A DNA stretch of 64,000 nucleotides from the NCBI RefSeq assembly GCF_004328075.1, contig NZ_SJFN01000007.1, forward strand, positions 1-64,000, in the 5' to 3' direction. Every line of letters begins with the position of its first letter. Position 1 is the first letter of the stretch. Source of the stretch: Siculibacillus lacustris. Lineage in GTDB: Bacteria; Pseudomonadota; Alphaproteobacteria; Rhizobiales; Ancalomicrobiaceae. The position numbers and the translations under genes were made by a program. Below the pieces are notes generated by a model that had not been told where the DNA came from, ran no database searches, and was given only the letters and a program-made list of their open reading frames with translations. Shown piece by piece: positions 1 to 9,404 of the stretch.

Positions 1-984
1 GACATCCGCAAGCGCATCTACAAGTTCCCCAAGCTCGGCGTGAAGGCGGAGCTGGTGGCGATCCCGACCACCTCGGGCACCGGCTCGGAGGTCACCCCCT
101 TCGCGGTGGTCACCGACGACGTCACCGGCATGAAGTACCCGCTCGCCGACTACGAGCTGACCCCGACCATGGCGGTGGTCGACGCCAACTTCGTCATGAA
201 CATGCCGAAGTCGCTGACCGCCTTCGGCGGCATCGATGCGGTGACCCACGCGCTCGAGGCCTATGCCTCGGTGATGGCCAACGAGTTCACCGACGGCCAG
301 GCGCTGCAGGCCCTGAAGCTGCTCAAGGACCATCTGCCCGACAGCTATTCCAAGGGCGCCCTCGACCCGGTGGCGCGGGAGAAGGTCCACATCGGCGCGA
401 CCATCGCCGGCGTCGCCTTCGCCAACGCCTTCCTCGGCGTCTGCCACTCGATGGCCCACAAGCTCGGCGCCGCCTTCCATCTGCCGCACGGCCTCGCCAA
501 CGCGCTCTTGATCGCCAACGTCATCCGCTACAACGCGGTCGACAATCCGACCAAGCAGACGGCGTTTTCACAATACGACCGGCCGCAGGCACGGCGGCGC
601 TACGCCGAGATCGTCGATCACCTGGGTCTCGGCGAACCCGGCGCCTACACCGCGCCGAAGGTCGAGCGATCGGTCAACCGGCTGATCGCCTGGGTCGAGG
701 AGTTGAAGGCGCATCTCGGCATCCCGGCTTCGATCCGCGACGCCGGCGTGCCGGAGGCGGCGTTCCTGGCGGCGGTCGGCCGGATCGCCGTCGAGGCCTT
801 CGACGACCAGTGCACCGGCGCCAATCCGCGGTTTCCGCTGATCGCCGAACTCGAAGCGATCCTGATCGACAGCTATTACGGCCGCGCCTTCGTCGAACTC
901 GCCGAACGCCCGAGCCCGCCCGCCCCCGCGACCGCCGCTCTGCCGCAGCCGGTCGCGACCCTCGTCGGCCGCGCCGCCCAGTGA
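1..984 (+). CDS. adhE: Bifunctional acetaldehyde-CoA/alcohol dehydrogenase AdhE, C-terminal part (5' end outside window)
   Basis: The frame is open from base 1, so the gene starts upstream and only the iron-dependent alcohol dehydrogenase half is present (327 codons). In AdhE this domain reduces acetaldehyde to ethanol with NADH. Visible hallmarks are the nucleotide-site segment IPTTSGTGSEVTPF and the metal ligands: Asp and His in GGIDAVTHALEAY, then two His 14 residues apart in CHSMAHKLGAAFHLPHG. These patterns fit AdhE better than stand-alone iron alcohol dehydrogenases. The last ~30 residues are a Pro/Ala-rich tail. A hairpin terminator follows directly. The N-terminal acylating aldehyde dehydrogenase half cannot be seen and is inferred. 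Confidence 0.9.
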   Translation, partial: DIRKRIYKFPKLGVKAELVAIPTTSGTGSEVTPFAVVTDDVTGMKYPLADYELTPTMAVVDANFVMNMPKSLTAFGGIDAVTHALEAYASVMANEFTDGQALQALKLLKDHLPDSYSKGALDPVAREKVHIGATIAGVAFANAFLGVCHSMAHKLGAAFHLPHGLANALLIANVIRYNAVDNPTKQTAFSQYDRPQARRRYAEIVDHLGLGEPGAYTAPKVERSVNRLIAWVEELKAHLGIPASIRDAGVPEAAFLAAVGRIAVEAFDDQCTGANPRFPLIAELEAILIDSYYGRAFVELAERPSPPAPATAALPQPVATLVGRAAQ

Positions 985-995
985 CCGACGCACTC

Positions 996-1045
996 GGAGC
1001 TCCGTCCGCGCCGATCCCCTCGGACCGGACGGGGCTCCGCTTTTT
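996..1045 (+). terminator. Rho-independent terminator after adhE
   Basis: Arms at 996-1008 and 1026-1038 pair over 13 bases with one mismatch across a 17-base loop, followed by a run of five T. It sits 12 bases after the adhE stop and before the convergent TRAP gene, so it probably ends adhE transcription. Confidence 0.75.
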
Positions 1046-1083
1046 CCTCGACGGGCGTCACCGGGGGCAGCGCGCCGGCGCGA

Positions 1084-2973
1084 TCACAGGAAGCCGACCG
1101 AGATCCACGGGATCGCGGCGACCAGGGCTAAGCCGATGGCGAGCGCCACCATGTAGCGGACGATCGGTCGCATCGCTTCGGCCGGATCGGCGCGGCCGAT
1201 CGCCGAGGCGACGTAGAAGCCGACGCCGAACGGCGGCGAGAACAGGCCGAGACCCATGGCCAGGACCACCACCATCGCATAGTGGACCTCGTGAATGCCG
1301 ACCGAGCGGGCGATCGGGAACAGCAAGGGTCCGAACAGGACGATCGCCGGGATGCCCTCCAGCACCGATCCGAGCACCACGAAGGCGATCACCGAGACGA
1401 TCATGAAGGTCACCGCCCCGCCGGGCAGCGACTGCATCGCCCGCGCGAGATCTTCGGAGAAGCCCGAGCGGGTGATGCACTAGGCCATCGCCGTCGCCGT
1501 GCCGATGATCAGGAGGATCGCTCCGGACAGGGCCGCGGTCTCGACCAGCATCGGCCCGAGCCGGCGCCAGGGGAACTGGCGATAGACGAACAGCCCGGCG
1601 AGCGTCGCGTAGGCGATGCCGATGGTCGAGACTTCGGTCGCGGTCGCCACGCCGCCGACCACCGCCCAGCGGATGACGAACGGCAGGGCGATCGCCGGAA
1701 TCGCCACGACGAAGCCGCGGCCGACCTCGCCCCACGGCGGGCGACGGACGCCCGACAGGTCTTCCCGGCGCGCGCCGTGCCAGACCACCGCACAGAGGGT
1801 CGCCGCCAGGACCAGGCCCGGCAGGAGACCGCCGGTGAACAACGCGGCGATCGACACGCCGGTGACCGAGCCGACGGTGATCAGGACGATCGACGGCGGG
1901 ATGGTCTCGGTCTGGGCGCCGGTGGCGGCGAGCAGGGCGACGAGTTCGCCGCGGCTGCGACCGCGCGCCTGCAACTCGGGGAACAGCACCGGCGCGACCG
2001 CCGCCATGTCGGCCGCCTTCGAGCCGGAGATCCCGGAGACCAGATACATCGCCGCGACCAGCACATACTGCAGTCCGCCGCGGACGTGGCCGAGCAGATT
2101 GGCGAGACAGCCGACCATCGCCCGGGCCATGCCGGTCATCTCGATCAGCAGGCCGAGGAAGACGAACAACGGCACGGCGAGGAGGATCAGATGCCCCATG
2201 CCCTCGTCCATGCGGCCGACCAGGACGGTCAGCGGCACCCGCGTCGTGGTCGCCAGATAGCCGAAGGCGGCGAGCCCGAAGCTGAAGGCGATCGGAATGC
2301 CGGCGAACACCTGGGCCATCACGATCACCACGAAGAAGATCAGCAGATTGGCCTTGCCGAGGCCGCTCAACAGCGGGCTGGCGAGCCAGAAGGCGATGCA
2401 GATCGCCGCCACCACGAAGATGGCGAAGAAGGCGGTGCGCAGGTCGGCGGCGCGCGCGAGGCGCAGGAGCGACACGATCAGCATCGCCACCACCCCGACC
2501 GAGACCGCCGCCGCCCGCCAGGCGTCGGAGATCTCCAGCGCCGGCGTCACCACCACCATCTGGTCGAGGGTGAATTCGATCGCCGGCTGGAGCACCAGGA
2601 CGAGGAAGGCGATCGCCGCCGCGGCGGTCAGTGCCTCGACGAAGGCGGCGGTGCGCGGTCCGGCCTTGGCGACCAGCGCGGTCATCCGCATGTGCTCGCC
2701 GCGCTGCAGGGCGACGACCGCCCCGAGCATGGCGAGCCAGATGAAGGCGATCGCCGCGAATTCGTCGGTCCAGACGATCGGCGCCTGGAACAGGTAGCGC
2801 GCGACCACGCCGACGAACAGGACGACGATCTCGACGGCCACCAGAAGGGCGACGATCGCTTCGATCACCGCCGCGAACCAGCCGTCGATCCGCGCGACGC
2901 CCCGGAGGAAGGGGGGTTTCCCCGCGAGCGCTGCGGCGGCAGCGCCGGCGGGGCCGGCCGACCGGGGGCTCAT
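1084..2973 (-). pseudogene. Fused TRAP transporter permease DctQM, interrupted by an in-frame TAG
   Basis: One reading frame from ATG 2973 to 1084 (629 codons) encodes a small DctQ-type subunit (about residues 1-190, four hydrophobic segments) fused to a large DctM-type permease (residue ~200 on). TRAP permeases import organic acids using the sodium gradient with a DctP protein. At 1480-1482 the frame carries TAG, after residue 497 in GTATAMA. Translation resumes in the same frame with CITRSGF and continues with normal DctM sequence for another ~130 residues. Many family members have Trp at this spot, so a TGG to TAG change explains it. The ATG overlaps the stop of the binding-protein gene by four bases. 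Either the permease is inactivated, or the base is an error, or the stop is read through. Confidence 0.78.
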
Positions 2974-4013
2974 GCCAGTCGTCCGACGGACTTTTCGAGC
3001 AACGACCAGGCTTCCTCACCGTGGCGGTTCTTCCAATCGGCATAGAAGCCGGCCTTGCGCAGCGCTTCGCGGAAGGGTTCCGGCTGGGTCGCGTTGAAGG
3101 TCACGCCCTTGCTCTTCAGCGACTCCTCGAGGTCCTTGTTGGTCTTGGTGACCGCCTCGCGCTGGCGCAGGCTGGCGTCGTCGAAGCCCTTGGCGACCGC
3201 CGCCTTGACGTCGTCGGGAGCGCTGCGCCAGGTCTTGGCGTTCATGACGATCCACGAACCGTCCCAGACGTGATTGGTCAGCGAGCAGTATTTCTGGACC
3301 TCGTAGAACTTCGCGGACTCGGCGACCACCAGCGGATTTTCCTGGCCGTCGACCACCCGGGTCTGCAGCGCGGTATAGACCTCGGCGAGATTGATGCTGG
3401 TCGGCGAGGCGCCGAGAGCCTTGAACAGCGAAATGTAGACCTGGCTGACCGGAACCCGGATCTTGAAGTTGACGAGATCCTGCGGGCCGGTGATCGGCTT
3501 GCTCGACGTGGTGATCTGGCGGAAGCCGTTGTTCCAGATGCGATCGAAGGCGTGCAGTCCGGCCTTTTCGAAGCCGGTGCGGATGTAGGCGCCGAGGTCG
3601 CCGTCCATCGCCGTCCAGACCGCGCCGGCGTCGGTGAAGGCGAAGCCGGTGCCGCTGATCGCGGCGATCGGCACCACCGTGGCGAAGATCAGACCGCCGG
3701 TGGAGAAGAAGTCGACGCCGCCGGAGCGCACCTGGCTGAGCAGGTCGCTGTCGCCGCCGAGCTGGCTGTTGGGGAAGACGTCGATCTTCACCCGCCCGCC
3801 GGTCGCCTCACGGATCGTCGTGGCCGCCGCGGCGGCATGGACGTGGACCGGATGACTGGCGGGAAAGCCGTGGCCGAACTTCCATTCGAATTCGGCGGCG
3901 CGCGCCTGCGAGATCCACGGCGCCGAGAGACCGGCGGCGCCGAGTCCGACGAGAACCGCCCGTCGCGACGGGCCGAAACCCGAGACCGGAGACGAGGTCG
4001 TTGATTTGATCAT
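2970..4013 (-). CDS. TRAP transporter substrate-binding protein, DctP family
   Basis: This 347-residue protein has a twin-arginine-like leader (SRRAVL at residues 16-21, hydrophobic stretch, likely cleavage after ARA at 39). The mature part has DctP-family features such as FPNSQLGGDSDLLSQVRSG and NFKIRVPVSQVYISLFKALGASP followed by LAEVYTALQTRVVDGQENPL. It should capture an organic or sugar acid in the periplasm for the fused permease encoded next to it. Neighbours that act on sugar acids suggest an aldonate or related ligand. If the permease is truly broken, this protein has no local partner. Confidence 0.92.
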   Translation of the reverse strand: MIKSTTSSPVSGFGPSRRAVLVGLGAAGLSAPWISQARAAEFEWKFGHGFPASHPVHVHAAAAATTIREATGGRVKIDVFPNSQLGGDSDLLSQVRSGGVDFFSTGGLIFATVVPIAAISGTGFAFTDAGAVWTAMDGDLGAYIRTGFEKAGLHAFDRIWNNGFRQITTSSKPITGPQDLVNFKIRVPVSQVYISLFKALGASPTSINLAEVYTALQTRVVDGQENPLVVAESAKFYEVQKYCSLTNHVWDGSWIVMNAKTWRSAPDDVKAAVAKGFDDASLRQREAVTKTNKDLEESLKSKGVTFNATQPEPFREALRKAGFYADWKNRHGEEAWSLLEKSVGRLA

Positions 4014-4085
4014 GGCAATCCCTCCCGTTCGTTTCTGATTTTTCGATGGAGGGCGCCGTCCCGTCGAGGGGGCGGCGCCGGATGT

Positions 4086-5165
4086 TCACGGCCGGCGGCC
4101 GGCGAAGGCGTCCTCCAGGATGGCGCGGACGGCGTCGCGGGTGATCGGCGCGGGGTTCAGCCCGTTGTCGGTCTCGACGGTGATCGCGGCGGCGCGGTCG
4201 ATGTCGCCCCGGTCGAAGCCGACCGCGGCGAGGCTGGTCGGCAGGCCGGTGGCGACCATGGTGTCGAAGATGGCGCGGCCGAGATTGCCGCCGGGGATGC
4301 TCGCGATCAGCGGGGCGAGCCGATCGGCGGCGAAGCGGGCGTTGTAGGCGGCGACGTGCGGCAGCACGAGCGCATGGGCGAGGCCATGGGAGATGCCGAA
4401 GCTGCCGCCCAGGGTGTGGGCGAGGCCGTGTTGGAGCGCGAAACCGCCGGTCAACGCGGCGCCGCCGAGCATCGCACCGTAGAGGAGATCGCTGCGCGCG
4501 GCGAGGTCGGTCGGGTCGGCGGCGACCCGCGGCAGCGCGTCGAGCAGGACGCGGGCGCCGTCGATCGCGGCGAGGGCCATCATCGGGCTGACCGTCGGCA
4601 CGTAGATCGCGTCGACGCAGTGGGCGAGCGCGTTCAGGGCGCTCGCCGCGCCGACGTCGGCCGGCAGGGTGGCGGTGAGCTCCGGGTCGTAGATCACCGC
4701 GGAGGCCAGCATGTCGAGGCTGGTGTGCATCCGCTTGACCCCGTCGATGGTGATGCCGCAGAAGCCGGTCATCTCCGAGCCCGAGTAGGTCGTGGGGATC
4801 GCCACGATCGGCAGCGGCAGGCCGAGCGCGATGCCTTTGCCGAGGCCGATCGAGGCGCCGCCGCCGACCGAGACCAGGCAGTCGGCGCCCATCGCCTGGG
4901 CCTTTTCACGGGCCGCGACGGCGATCTCGATCGGCACCTGCGACACGGCGTCGCGCAGGATGCCGACGCAACGCTCACCGAGGAGCCCGGCGACGCGCTC
5001 CGCCAGGAAGCCGCGTCCGGGGGTGGAGAGAACCAGGGCGCGGCGCGCGCCGGTGTGCTCCACTTCGTCGAGGACCTGGGCGAGCGATCCGGCGCCGAAG
5101 ACGATGCGCGGGGGAACGGCATTGTAGACGCCGCCGGGTAGGCTGAAGGACGTTCTGTTCATCAC
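4086..5165 (-). CDS. Iron-containing alcohol dehydrogenase family, maleylacetate-reductase-like
   Basis: The 359 residues have the N-terminal dinucleotide-binding half (VSVGGGASIGLGKGIALG near 97-114, then AIPTTYSGSEMTG) and the helical half with ALNALAHCVDA and the His-rich stretch QHGLAHTLGGSFGISHGLAHA. The order and spacing match maleylacetate reductases and related group III alcohol dehydrogenases, which reduce oxo-acids or hydroxy-aldehydes with NAD(P)H. It lies between a sugar-acid dehydratase gene and the TRAP genes, so it more likely acts on an intermediate of sugar-acid breakdown than on a chloroaromatic product. ATG 5165 is followed by a second Met codon. The exact substrate is not readable. 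Confidence 0.82.
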   Translation of the reverse strand: MMNRTSFSLPGGVYNAVPPRIVFGAGSLAQVLDEVEHTGARRALVLSTPGRGFLAERVAGLLGERCVGILRDAVSQVPIEIAVAAREKAQAMGADCLVSVGGGASIGLGKGIALGLPLPIVAIPTTYSGSEMTGFCGITIDGVKRMHTSLDMLASAVIYDPELTATLPADVGAASALNALAHCVDAIYVPTVSPMMALAAIDGARVLLDALPRVAADPTDLAARSDLLYGAMLGGAALTGGFALQHGLAHTLGGSFGISHGLAHALVLPHVAAYNARFAADRLAPLIASIPGGNLGRAIFDTMVATGLPTSLAAVGFDRGDIDRAAAITVETDNGLNPAPITRDAVRAILEDAFAGRRP

Positions 5166-5168
5166 CGT

Positions 5169-6353
5169 TCACCAATCCACGATGGTTCCGTCGGGCAGGA
5201 CCGCACCCTTGGTGTGAAACACCTCGGGCACGAAGGGATGCTTGGCCGCTTCCCGCTCGTCGATCTCGACACCGAGACCGGGGGCCTCGGGCACCGCCCA
5301 GTAGCTGCCCGTCCGCCGCATCGGCACCCGCACGACGTCGTCGTACCAGGGCACGGCGCCGCTCATCTCCTCCTGGATGACGAAGTTCGGCGTGGCGACG
5401 TCGAAGTGGAGGGCGGCGGCCCCGGCGATCGGGCCGTTGGGATTGTGCGGCGCGACACCCATCATCGCCTGATCGGCGGCCGCGGCGATGCGCTTGCCCT
5501 CGAGGATGCCGCCGGTGTGGTTGAGGTCGGGCTGGATGATGTGCAGGGCGTTCTGCCGGAACAGCGGCTCGAACTCTTCGAAGCCGACCAGCCGTTCGCC
5601 CGAGGCGATCGGGCAGCCGGCGCGCTCGGTGACGATCCGCAGCGCTTCGGTGTCGCCCGGCTGCACCGGCTCTTCGCAGAACATCGGCCCGTAGGGCGCC
5701 AGCTCCTCGATGAACTGCAGCGCCACCGCGGTCGAGGCGGGGCGGCCATGGAAGTCGATCATGATGTCGACGTCGTCGCCGACCGCCTCGCGCAGGGTCT
5801 TCATCAGTCGGCCGACGTGGCGGCGTGCGCCGATGCCGACGCTGTGGCCGGAATAGGGAATGAACACCACCTTCAGGGCGTCGTAGCCCTTCTCGACCAC
5901 GGCGAGGGCCTTGTCGCGCAGGGCGCCGGGATCGAAGGTCTCGTAGACCGACTTCATGTCGCCGAGGCCGAGATGGGTGTAGACGCGGACCTTGTCGCGG
6001 GTCTGGCCGCCGAGCAGCCGCCACACCGGCAGGCCGACCGACTTGCCGAAGATGTCCCACAGCGCGTGTTCGATGCCGCTGATCGCGGTCGCACCGATGA
6101 TGCCGAGCCGGTAGTAGCTGTGCTTCTTCAGCACCCGGACGATCTGCTCGATGTCGCGGGGATCGCGACCGAGGATCAGCGGCGCGAGATCTTCGACCGC
6201 CCCGGTGACGGCGCGGGTCTTCCAGTTGAGCGAGGCTTCGCCCCAACCGAACAGACCGTCCTGGTCGGTTTCGATCTTGACGAAGATCCAGTTGCGCATT
6301 TCGGCGTTGACGACCAGCGTCTTCACGCCGGTGATGGCGATCGGGAACGACAT
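5169..6353 (-). CDS. Enolase-superfamily sugar-acid dehydratase, D-galactonate dehydratase-like (MR/MLE family)
   Basis: The 394-residue protein has an N-terminal capping domain and a C-terminal barrel with the superfamily catalytic set: metal ligands Asp200, Glu227 and Glu253, with His202 in the DFHGR motif and His303 in APHNPNGPI as acid/base candidates. The DFHGR and PHNPNGPI motifs resemble D-galactonate and D-gluconate dehydratases, which turn aldonates into 2-keto-3-deoxy acids. ATG 6353 is preceded by AGAGA; the frame stays open upstream, but that part is high-GC and non-homologous. The gene is followed after 3 bases by the reductase gene and preceded by a hydroxyacid dehydrogenase, consistent with a sugar-acid operon fed by the TRAP system. 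Confidence 0.85.
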   Translation of the reverse strand: MSFPIAITGVKTLVVNAEMRNWIFVKIETDQDGLFGWGEASLNWKTRAVTGAVEDLAPLILGRDPRDIEQIVRVLKKHSYYRLGIIGATAISGIEHALWDIFGKSVGLPVWRLLGGQTRDKVRVYTHLGLGDMKSVYETFDPGALRDKALAVVEKGYDALKVVFIPYSGHSVGIGARRHVGRLMKTLREAVGDDVDIMIDFHGRPASTAVALQFIEELAPYGPMFCEEPVQPGDTEALRIVTERAGCPIASGERLVGFEEFEPLFRQNALHIIQPDLNHTGGILEGKRIAAAADQAMMGVAPHNPNGPIAGAAALHFDVATPNFVIQEEMSGAVPWYDDVVRVPMRRTGSYWAVPEAPGLGVEIDEREAAKHPFVPEVFHTKGAVLPDGTIVDW

Positions 6354-6385
6354 GCTGTCTCTCTGGCGGTAGCGTCCACGCGGCG

Positions 6386-7357
6386 TCAGGAGGCCGCGCG
6401 GACGAGATTGAGAAGCGGCTCGCCGACGACGAGACGACGGATGTTCTCGGCGATCACCGCGTAGCGACGCCCCGGCAGAGCGTCGGTCCAGGCCGAGGAA
6501 TGGGGGGTGGCGAAGACGTTGGGGAGATCGTGGAAGGGACGGGTCGAGGGCGGCACCTGCTCCGACGCGTCGGTCGGGTAGCGATACCAGACGTCGAGGA
6601 AGGCGCCGGCGATGCGACGGCTCTCCAGCGCGCGGTACAAGGCGTCCTCGTCGGCGATCTCGGCGCGCGAGACGTCGAGGAACACCGCGGAGGGTTTCAT
6701 CGCCGCGAACTGAGCGTCGCCGAAGAGACCGCGGGTCGCCTCGGTGAGCGGACAGGCGACGACCACGAAGTCGGCCTCGGCCAGCATCTCGGCGAGCGCC
6801 GCCGGCGGCAGCACCAGATCGGCGAGGCCGCCGCCGTCGCCGGCGAAGGCGTCGACCGCGACGATGCGCATCCCGAAGGCGCGGGCCCGCGCCGCGATGG
6901 CGCGGCCGATCCGGCCGAAACCGACGATTCCGAGGGTGGCGCCGTGGATCTCGCCGTGGGGCGGGCGGTCGCGATAGAGGTCGGACCAGCTCTGCGGCGT
7001 GAAGGCTGCGCGCATCCGGCCAAGCCCGACCCGCCATTCGAGCAGCGCGGCGAGGACGTATTCGGCGATCGGGATCTCGTGCTCGAAGACGTTGCAGACC
7101 GCGCAGCCGGGATGAAGCGTGGCGAGATCGATGCCGTCGAGTCCGGCGCCAGGGACGTGCAGCAGGCGGAAGGGCGGTGCGCCGGCCGGACGGCGGAAGC
7201 GCAACGACACCACCACGTCCTCGGGGCCGATGGCGTCGTCGAAGGCCGGGTCGCTCGCCGCTTCTCGCGGCAGAGCGACCACATCGGTGGGGATTTTCAA
7301 TTCGGCGCGGAGTTTTCCCGCGTGATTGGCGGCTTCGCCGACCAAGAGGATCTTCAT
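6386..7357 (-). CDS. D-2-hydroxyacid dehydrogenase family protein with an atypical active-site Glu position
   Basis: The start is ATG 7357, behind an AGGAGG-type ribosome site, giving 323 residues. The Rossmann motif GFGRIG lies at 146-151; the substrate Arg is R231 in DVSRAEIAD and the catalytic His is H296 in ATPHSSAW. Where the family normally has DVFxxEP, this protein has DVWYRYP, so the usual catalytic Glu seems to be replaced by Tyr. The family interconverts 2-hydroxy and 2-oxo acids with NAD(P)H. It is first in the minus-strand sugar-acid operon and divergent from a LysR regulator, which probably controls it. Confidence 0.85.
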   Translation of the reverse strand: MKILLVGEAANHAGKLRAELKIPTDVVALPREAASDPAFDDAIGPEDVVVSLRFRRPAGAPPFRLLHVPGAGLDGIDLATLHPGCAVCNVFEHEIPIAEYVLAALLEWRVGLGRMRAAFTPQSWSDLYRDRPPHGEIHGATLGIVGFGRIGRAIAARARAFGMRIVAVDAFAGDGGGLADLVLPPAALAEMLAEADFVVVACPLTEATRGLFGDAQFAAMKPSAVFLDVSRAEIADEDALYRALESRRIAGAFLDVWYRYPTDASEQVPPSTRPFHDLPNVFATPHSSAWTDALPGRRYAVIAENIRRLVVGEPLLNLVRAAS

Positions 7358-7453
7358 TTTGTTGTTTCCTCCTGGCGGTGAGTAGAGGGGATCCCTTTCA
7401 TGCCGTCCAATTATTTGTCTTGATTTTTTGATCAGCGATCGCAATCAGTGGGC
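7358..7453. promoter_or_regulatory. Divergent promoter region between the hydroxyacid dehydrogenase operon and its LysR gene
   Basis: This 96-base intergenic region has an AT-rich core at about 7408-7434 (TTATTTGTCTTGATTTTTTG) followed by TGATCA and GCGATCGC (7429-7442), a partly symmetric block right next to the LysR start. LysR regulators usually bind such divergent regions at dyads that contain T-N11-A. The binding role is inferred. Confidence 0.4.
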
Positions 7454-8344
7454 ATGGACCGAAAGCGACTGATTTCGTTCCTCGCGCTGTCCGAGGAGCT
7501 GCATTTCGATCGCGCCGCGCTGCGTTGTCACATGACGCAGCCGGCGATGAGCCAGCATCTGCGCGCCCTCGAGGAGCAGATTGGCGCCAAACTCGTCTAC
7601 CGCACCAAGCGCCACGTCTCGCTGACCCGGGCCGGCGAAGCCTTCGTCCAGGAGGCGCGCCACATCGTCGCGCACATGGACCGGGCGGCGGATCTCGCCC
7701 GACGGATCGAGCACGGGACGATCGGCGAATTGACCGTCGGCGTCACCACCCCGGCGCTCTACATCCTGTTTCCGGAGATCGTCGCGGCCTTCGCCCGCGA
7801 GCAACCCCAGGTCAATCTGGTCTGCCGCGAGATGACCACGGCCGAACAGGAGGAGGCGCTGCTCGCCCACGCCATCGACGTCGGCATCGTCCACCCGCCG
7901 GTGGTCGACGATGCGTTGATCTGCCGGGAGATCACCCGCATTCCCTTCGACGTGGTGCTGCCGTCGAGCCATCGGCTCGCCGCCGAACCGAAGATCCGAC
8001 TGGCCGATCTGGCCCGCGAACGGTTCATCCTGTTTCCGCGCCGGATCGGCCCGCGCCTCTACGACGGCATCCTCGGGATGTGCGCCGAAGTCGGCGTCAG
8101 CCCGGAATCGGTGATCGAGACCTATCCGGCGCAATCGATCGTGGCGATGGCGGCCTGCGGCTTCGGCGTCGGATTCATCGCCTCCGAGGTCCAGCACTTC
8201 ATCCGCCCGATGGCGACGTTCCGCACCCTCGACGGACCGGCCCCCCAGATGACGGTCGGTGTCGCCTATCACCGCGAGACGATGTCGCCGCTGATCTCGG
8301 CGCTGGTGCGGGTCGCGGTGACGGTGGGCGAGACGATCCGCTGA
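7454..8344 (+). CDS. LysR-family transcriptional regulator
   Basis: About 296 residues. The N-terminal winged helix-turn-helix is visible in LHFDRAALRCHMTQPAMSQHLRALEEQIGAKLVYRT, followed by a LysR effector domain (GELTVGVTTPALYILFPEIVAAF and onward). ATG 7454 is chosen; an in-frame GTG at 7448 is possible. It is transcribed away from the sugar-acid/TRAP operon that starts at 7357. This is the usual arrangement for a LysR activator of the neighbouring operon, with an intermediate as likely co-inducer. Confidence 0.9.
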   Translation: MDRKRLISFLALSEELHFDRAALRCHMTQPAMSQHLRALEEQIGAKLVYRTKRHVSLTRAGEAFVQEARHIVAHMDRAADLARRIEHGTIGELTVGVTTPALYILFPEIVAAFAREQPQVNLVCREMTTAEQEEALLAHAIDVGIVHPPVVDDALICREITRIPFDVVLPSSHRLAAEPKIRLADLARERFILFPRRIGPRLYDGILGMCAEVGVSPESVIETYPAQSIVAMAACGFGVGFIASEVQHFIRPMATFRTLDGPAPQMTVGVAYHRETMSPLISALVRVAVTVGETIR

Positions 8345-8388
8345 CCGTCGCCGCTTGCGATGCGCGCACGGTGCGGCGATCGCCGCGG

Positions 8389-9285
8389 TCAGGTCTGCAG
8401 ATAGTCGATGCTCTGGAGGACCCGCCCGATGGTGCGGGCGACGGCGCGGGTCTTGGGGTCGTCGACGCCGGTGCGGACGCCGACGTAGAGGCGGCCGTTG
8501 AGGACCGTCGGGTTGGTGACGAGATATTGCATGGTGCCTGCGGCGACATGTCGCTCGACCATGCGCACCGGCAACAGACCGGCGCCGATCCCGCCGGCGA
8601 CCAGTTCGGCGATCACCGCGACGCTGGTGCACAGGCTGAGCCGCGCCGGTTCGAGCCCGGCGGTGGCGAACCAACCGGTGATCTGGCGATGCATGGCCGA
8701 CGGCTGCGGGTTGGAGATCACCGGCAGATCCTGCAGGTCCTTCGGCGTCACCGCCCGCCCGAATGCCCATGTGGCCGGTGCGACCCAACTGGTCGGCTGG
8801 GCGCCGAGCGGGGTCAGGCGCATGCGGTCATCGCCGACCGGATTGAGCAGCACGGCGAGATCGAGCGCGTCGCGCATCAGCGCCGATTCCAGCGTGGTGC
8901 TGGTGGAGACCACCCATTCCGGCTGCATCGTCGGGTAGTCCTCCTGAAGCGCCGTCAGCAGCGGCGACAGACAGGTGACGGCGAAGCCCTCGGCCAGACC
9001 GATCCGCACCGCGCCGGCCACGTCGAGATGCGGGTCGCGACCGCTGATCTGGCGCAGCTCGGCCATGATCGCCTCGACCCGCGGCAACAGCGCGCGCCCG
9101 TCGGCGGTGACTCGCAAGCCGCGCCCGTTGCGCTCGAACAGCTCGCAGCCGACCGCCTCGGCGAGGTCCTTCAGGCGCAGCGACATGGTCGGCTGGGAGA
9201 TGGCGAGATGCTGCGCCGCGCGGCCCGCCGAGCCGAGCTGCACGGTCCAGAAGAACGCCTCGAGCTGGGCCAGGGTGACTCGCAT
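8389..9285 (-). CDS. LysR-family transcriptional regulator
   Basis: The 298-residue protein begins MRVTLAQLEAFFWTVQLGS at ATG 9285; the upstream extension to 9342 looks non-coding. The HTH region is AAQHLAISQPTMSLRLKDLAEAVG, and the effector domain follows from residue ~90 (VAGAVRIGLAEGFAV). It is convergent with the preceding LysR gene and divergent from the MFS/enolase-superfamily pair at 9405-11857, which it most likely controls. It has few residues in common with the first LysR protein, so the two are probably not recent duplicates. Confidence 0.9.
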   Translation of the reverse strand: MRVTLAQLEAFFWTVQLGSAGRAAQHLAISQPTMSLRLKDLAEAVGCELFERNGRGLRVTADGRALLPRVEAIMAELRQISGRDPHLDVAGAVRIGLAEGFAVTCLSPLLTALQEDYPTMQPEWVVSTSTTLESALMRDALDLAVLLNPVGDDRMRLTPLGAQPTSWVAPATWAFGRAVTPKDLQDLPVISNPQPSAMHRQITGWFATAGLEPARLSLCTSVAVIAELVAGGIGAGLLPVRMVERHVAAGTMQYLVTNPTVLNGRLYVGVRTGVDDPKTRAVARTIGRVLQSIDYLQT

Positions 9286-9404
9286 AGTTTGATTATCCCA
9301 ATGTGACTCGTTCCAAACAACCGATTTGTCCGAAAAGATCAATCATTGGATACTCGCCGTCGAACCGAAGAGCGACGGAAGTCGCCGTCTCGAGGGAGAA
9401 CGTC
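9286..9404. promoter_or_regulatory. Divergent promoter region between LysR gene and MFS/enolase-superfamily operon
   Basis: This 119-base gap is much more AT-rich than its surroundings, with TTTGATTATCCCAA next to the LysR start and AAGATCAATCATTGGATA in the middle. It must hold both promoters and the LysR binding site. I do not see one clear symmetrical operator. Confidence 0.4.
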
